From: JAZDOH01 sp043798815
Lineage (GTDB): Bacteria > Patescibacteriota > Gracilibacteria > UM-FILTER-43-11
Reading direction: 5' to 3'
NCBI GenBank assembly: GCA_043798815.1
Contig: JAZDOH010000069.1
Coordinates: forward strand, 1-13,687
Length of the DNA stretch: 13,687 bases
Shown here: positions 13,364 through 13,687 of the stretch, piece by piece
Layout: each line of letters opens with the position of its first letter
Numbering within the stretch: the first letter of the stretch is position 1
Translations under genes and position numbers: made by a program
The notes under the pieces: model-generated
Seen by the model: the letters and a program-made list of their open reading frames with translations, nothing else
What the model was told of the DNA's origin: nothing
Databases searched by the model: none

Positions 13364-13687
13364 TTATTCCTTATTTAATTGATCTTTCATGGCTTCCATC
13401 TTTTGAGCCGTTTGCTTTTCTTTGATCGCGGCTGAGGAAGTGAATTCCCCGCGGCGGCCAAACACCAGGCCTTTGTAAACCCATACCTTGATGCCTATCA
13501 CTCCATACGTGGTGTAGGCATTCACCTTGGCAAAATCGATATCGGCCCGAAGCGTGTGGAGAGGAACATTGCCGTCTTTAAAGTATTCGCGGCGGGAGAT
13601 TTCCACTCCATTCAACCGGCCGGAAACCTGCACCTTGACCCCCTTGGCGCCTGCCTCCATTCCTTTTTGAATGGCCATTTTTACGGC
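13364..13687 (-). CDS. rpsC: 30S ribosomal protein S3 (uS3), C-terminal part only
   Basis: The last 107 codons of rpsC; the start lies beyond the right edge. The frame reads through the edge (A-V-K before the internal methionine), so the internal ATG is not the start. VQVSGRLNGVEISRREYFKDGNVPLHTLRADIDF and TTYGVIGIKVWVYKG are the S3 C-terminal domain signatures. After about 75 residues a K/E/Q-rich tail ends the protein. S3 lines the mRNA entry channel. Upstream rpsS and rplV are expected beyond the window. Confidence 0.97.
   Translation of the reverse strand, partial: AVKMAIQKGMEAGAKGVKVQVSGRLNGVEISRREYFKDGNVPLHTLRADIDFAKVNAYTTYGVIGIKVWVYKGLVFGRRGEFTSSAAIKEKQTAQKMEAMKDQLNKE

Noticed and set aside
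13364..13678. A start of rpsC at the ATG at 13678
   Set aside because: The S3 frame continues through the window edge upstream of this methionine, which sits in the middle of the conserved domain.

Overview
The window is one long ribosomal-protein cluster, transcribed entirely on the minus strand, so reading runs from high to low coordinates. In transcript order it holds rpsC (5' part missing), rplP, rpmC, rpsQ, rplN, rplX, rplE, rpsN, rpsH, rplF, rplR, rpsE, rplO, secY, adk, map, infA, rpmJ, rpsM, rpsK, rpsD, rpoA, rplQ, rplM and rpsI. This is the classical bacterial S10/spc/alpha order continued into the L13-S9 pair. After a terminator-like hairpin comes a separate gene, cut by the left edge, that joins a type IV pilin-like N-terminus to a FecR-like domain.

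The organism is a bacterium, most likely from the Candidate Phyla Radiation (Patescibacteria). The clues are: no rpmD (L30) between rpsE and rplO, a loss reported throughout that group; no recognisable Shine-Dalgarno sequence in front of almost any ribosomal gene; a divergent adenylate kinase; and short AT-rich spacers between genes of balanced base composition. UGA is a normal stop here (adk and rplN end on it), which argues against the Gracilibacteria/Absconditabacteria that read UGA as glycine. Peregrinibacteria would fit, but that is only a guess.

Layout: 13687-8269 holds S10/spc ribosomal proteins, interrupted at 12828-12930 by a 103-bp near-perfect palindrome between rplP and rpmC. 8265-5524 holds secY, adk and map (protein export, nucleotide balance, removal of the initiator methionine). 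5523-5393 is a 131-bp leader in front of infA with two possible hairpins. 5392-1178 holds infA, rpmJ, rpsM, rpsK, rpsD, rpoA, rplQ, rplM and rpsI. 1090-1 holds the pilin-FecR gene. The whole cluster makes ribosome parts, the RNA polymerase alpha subunit, the export channel and an initiation factor together. No tRNA, rRNA, CRISPR, insertion sequence or phage gene is visible, and no gene-free stretch exceeds about 130 bases.

Most worth a second look: the palindromic element, the pilin-FecR fusion, a small family of AAGCGGTAAG repeats in three spacers, and the general lack of Shine-Dalgarno sequences.
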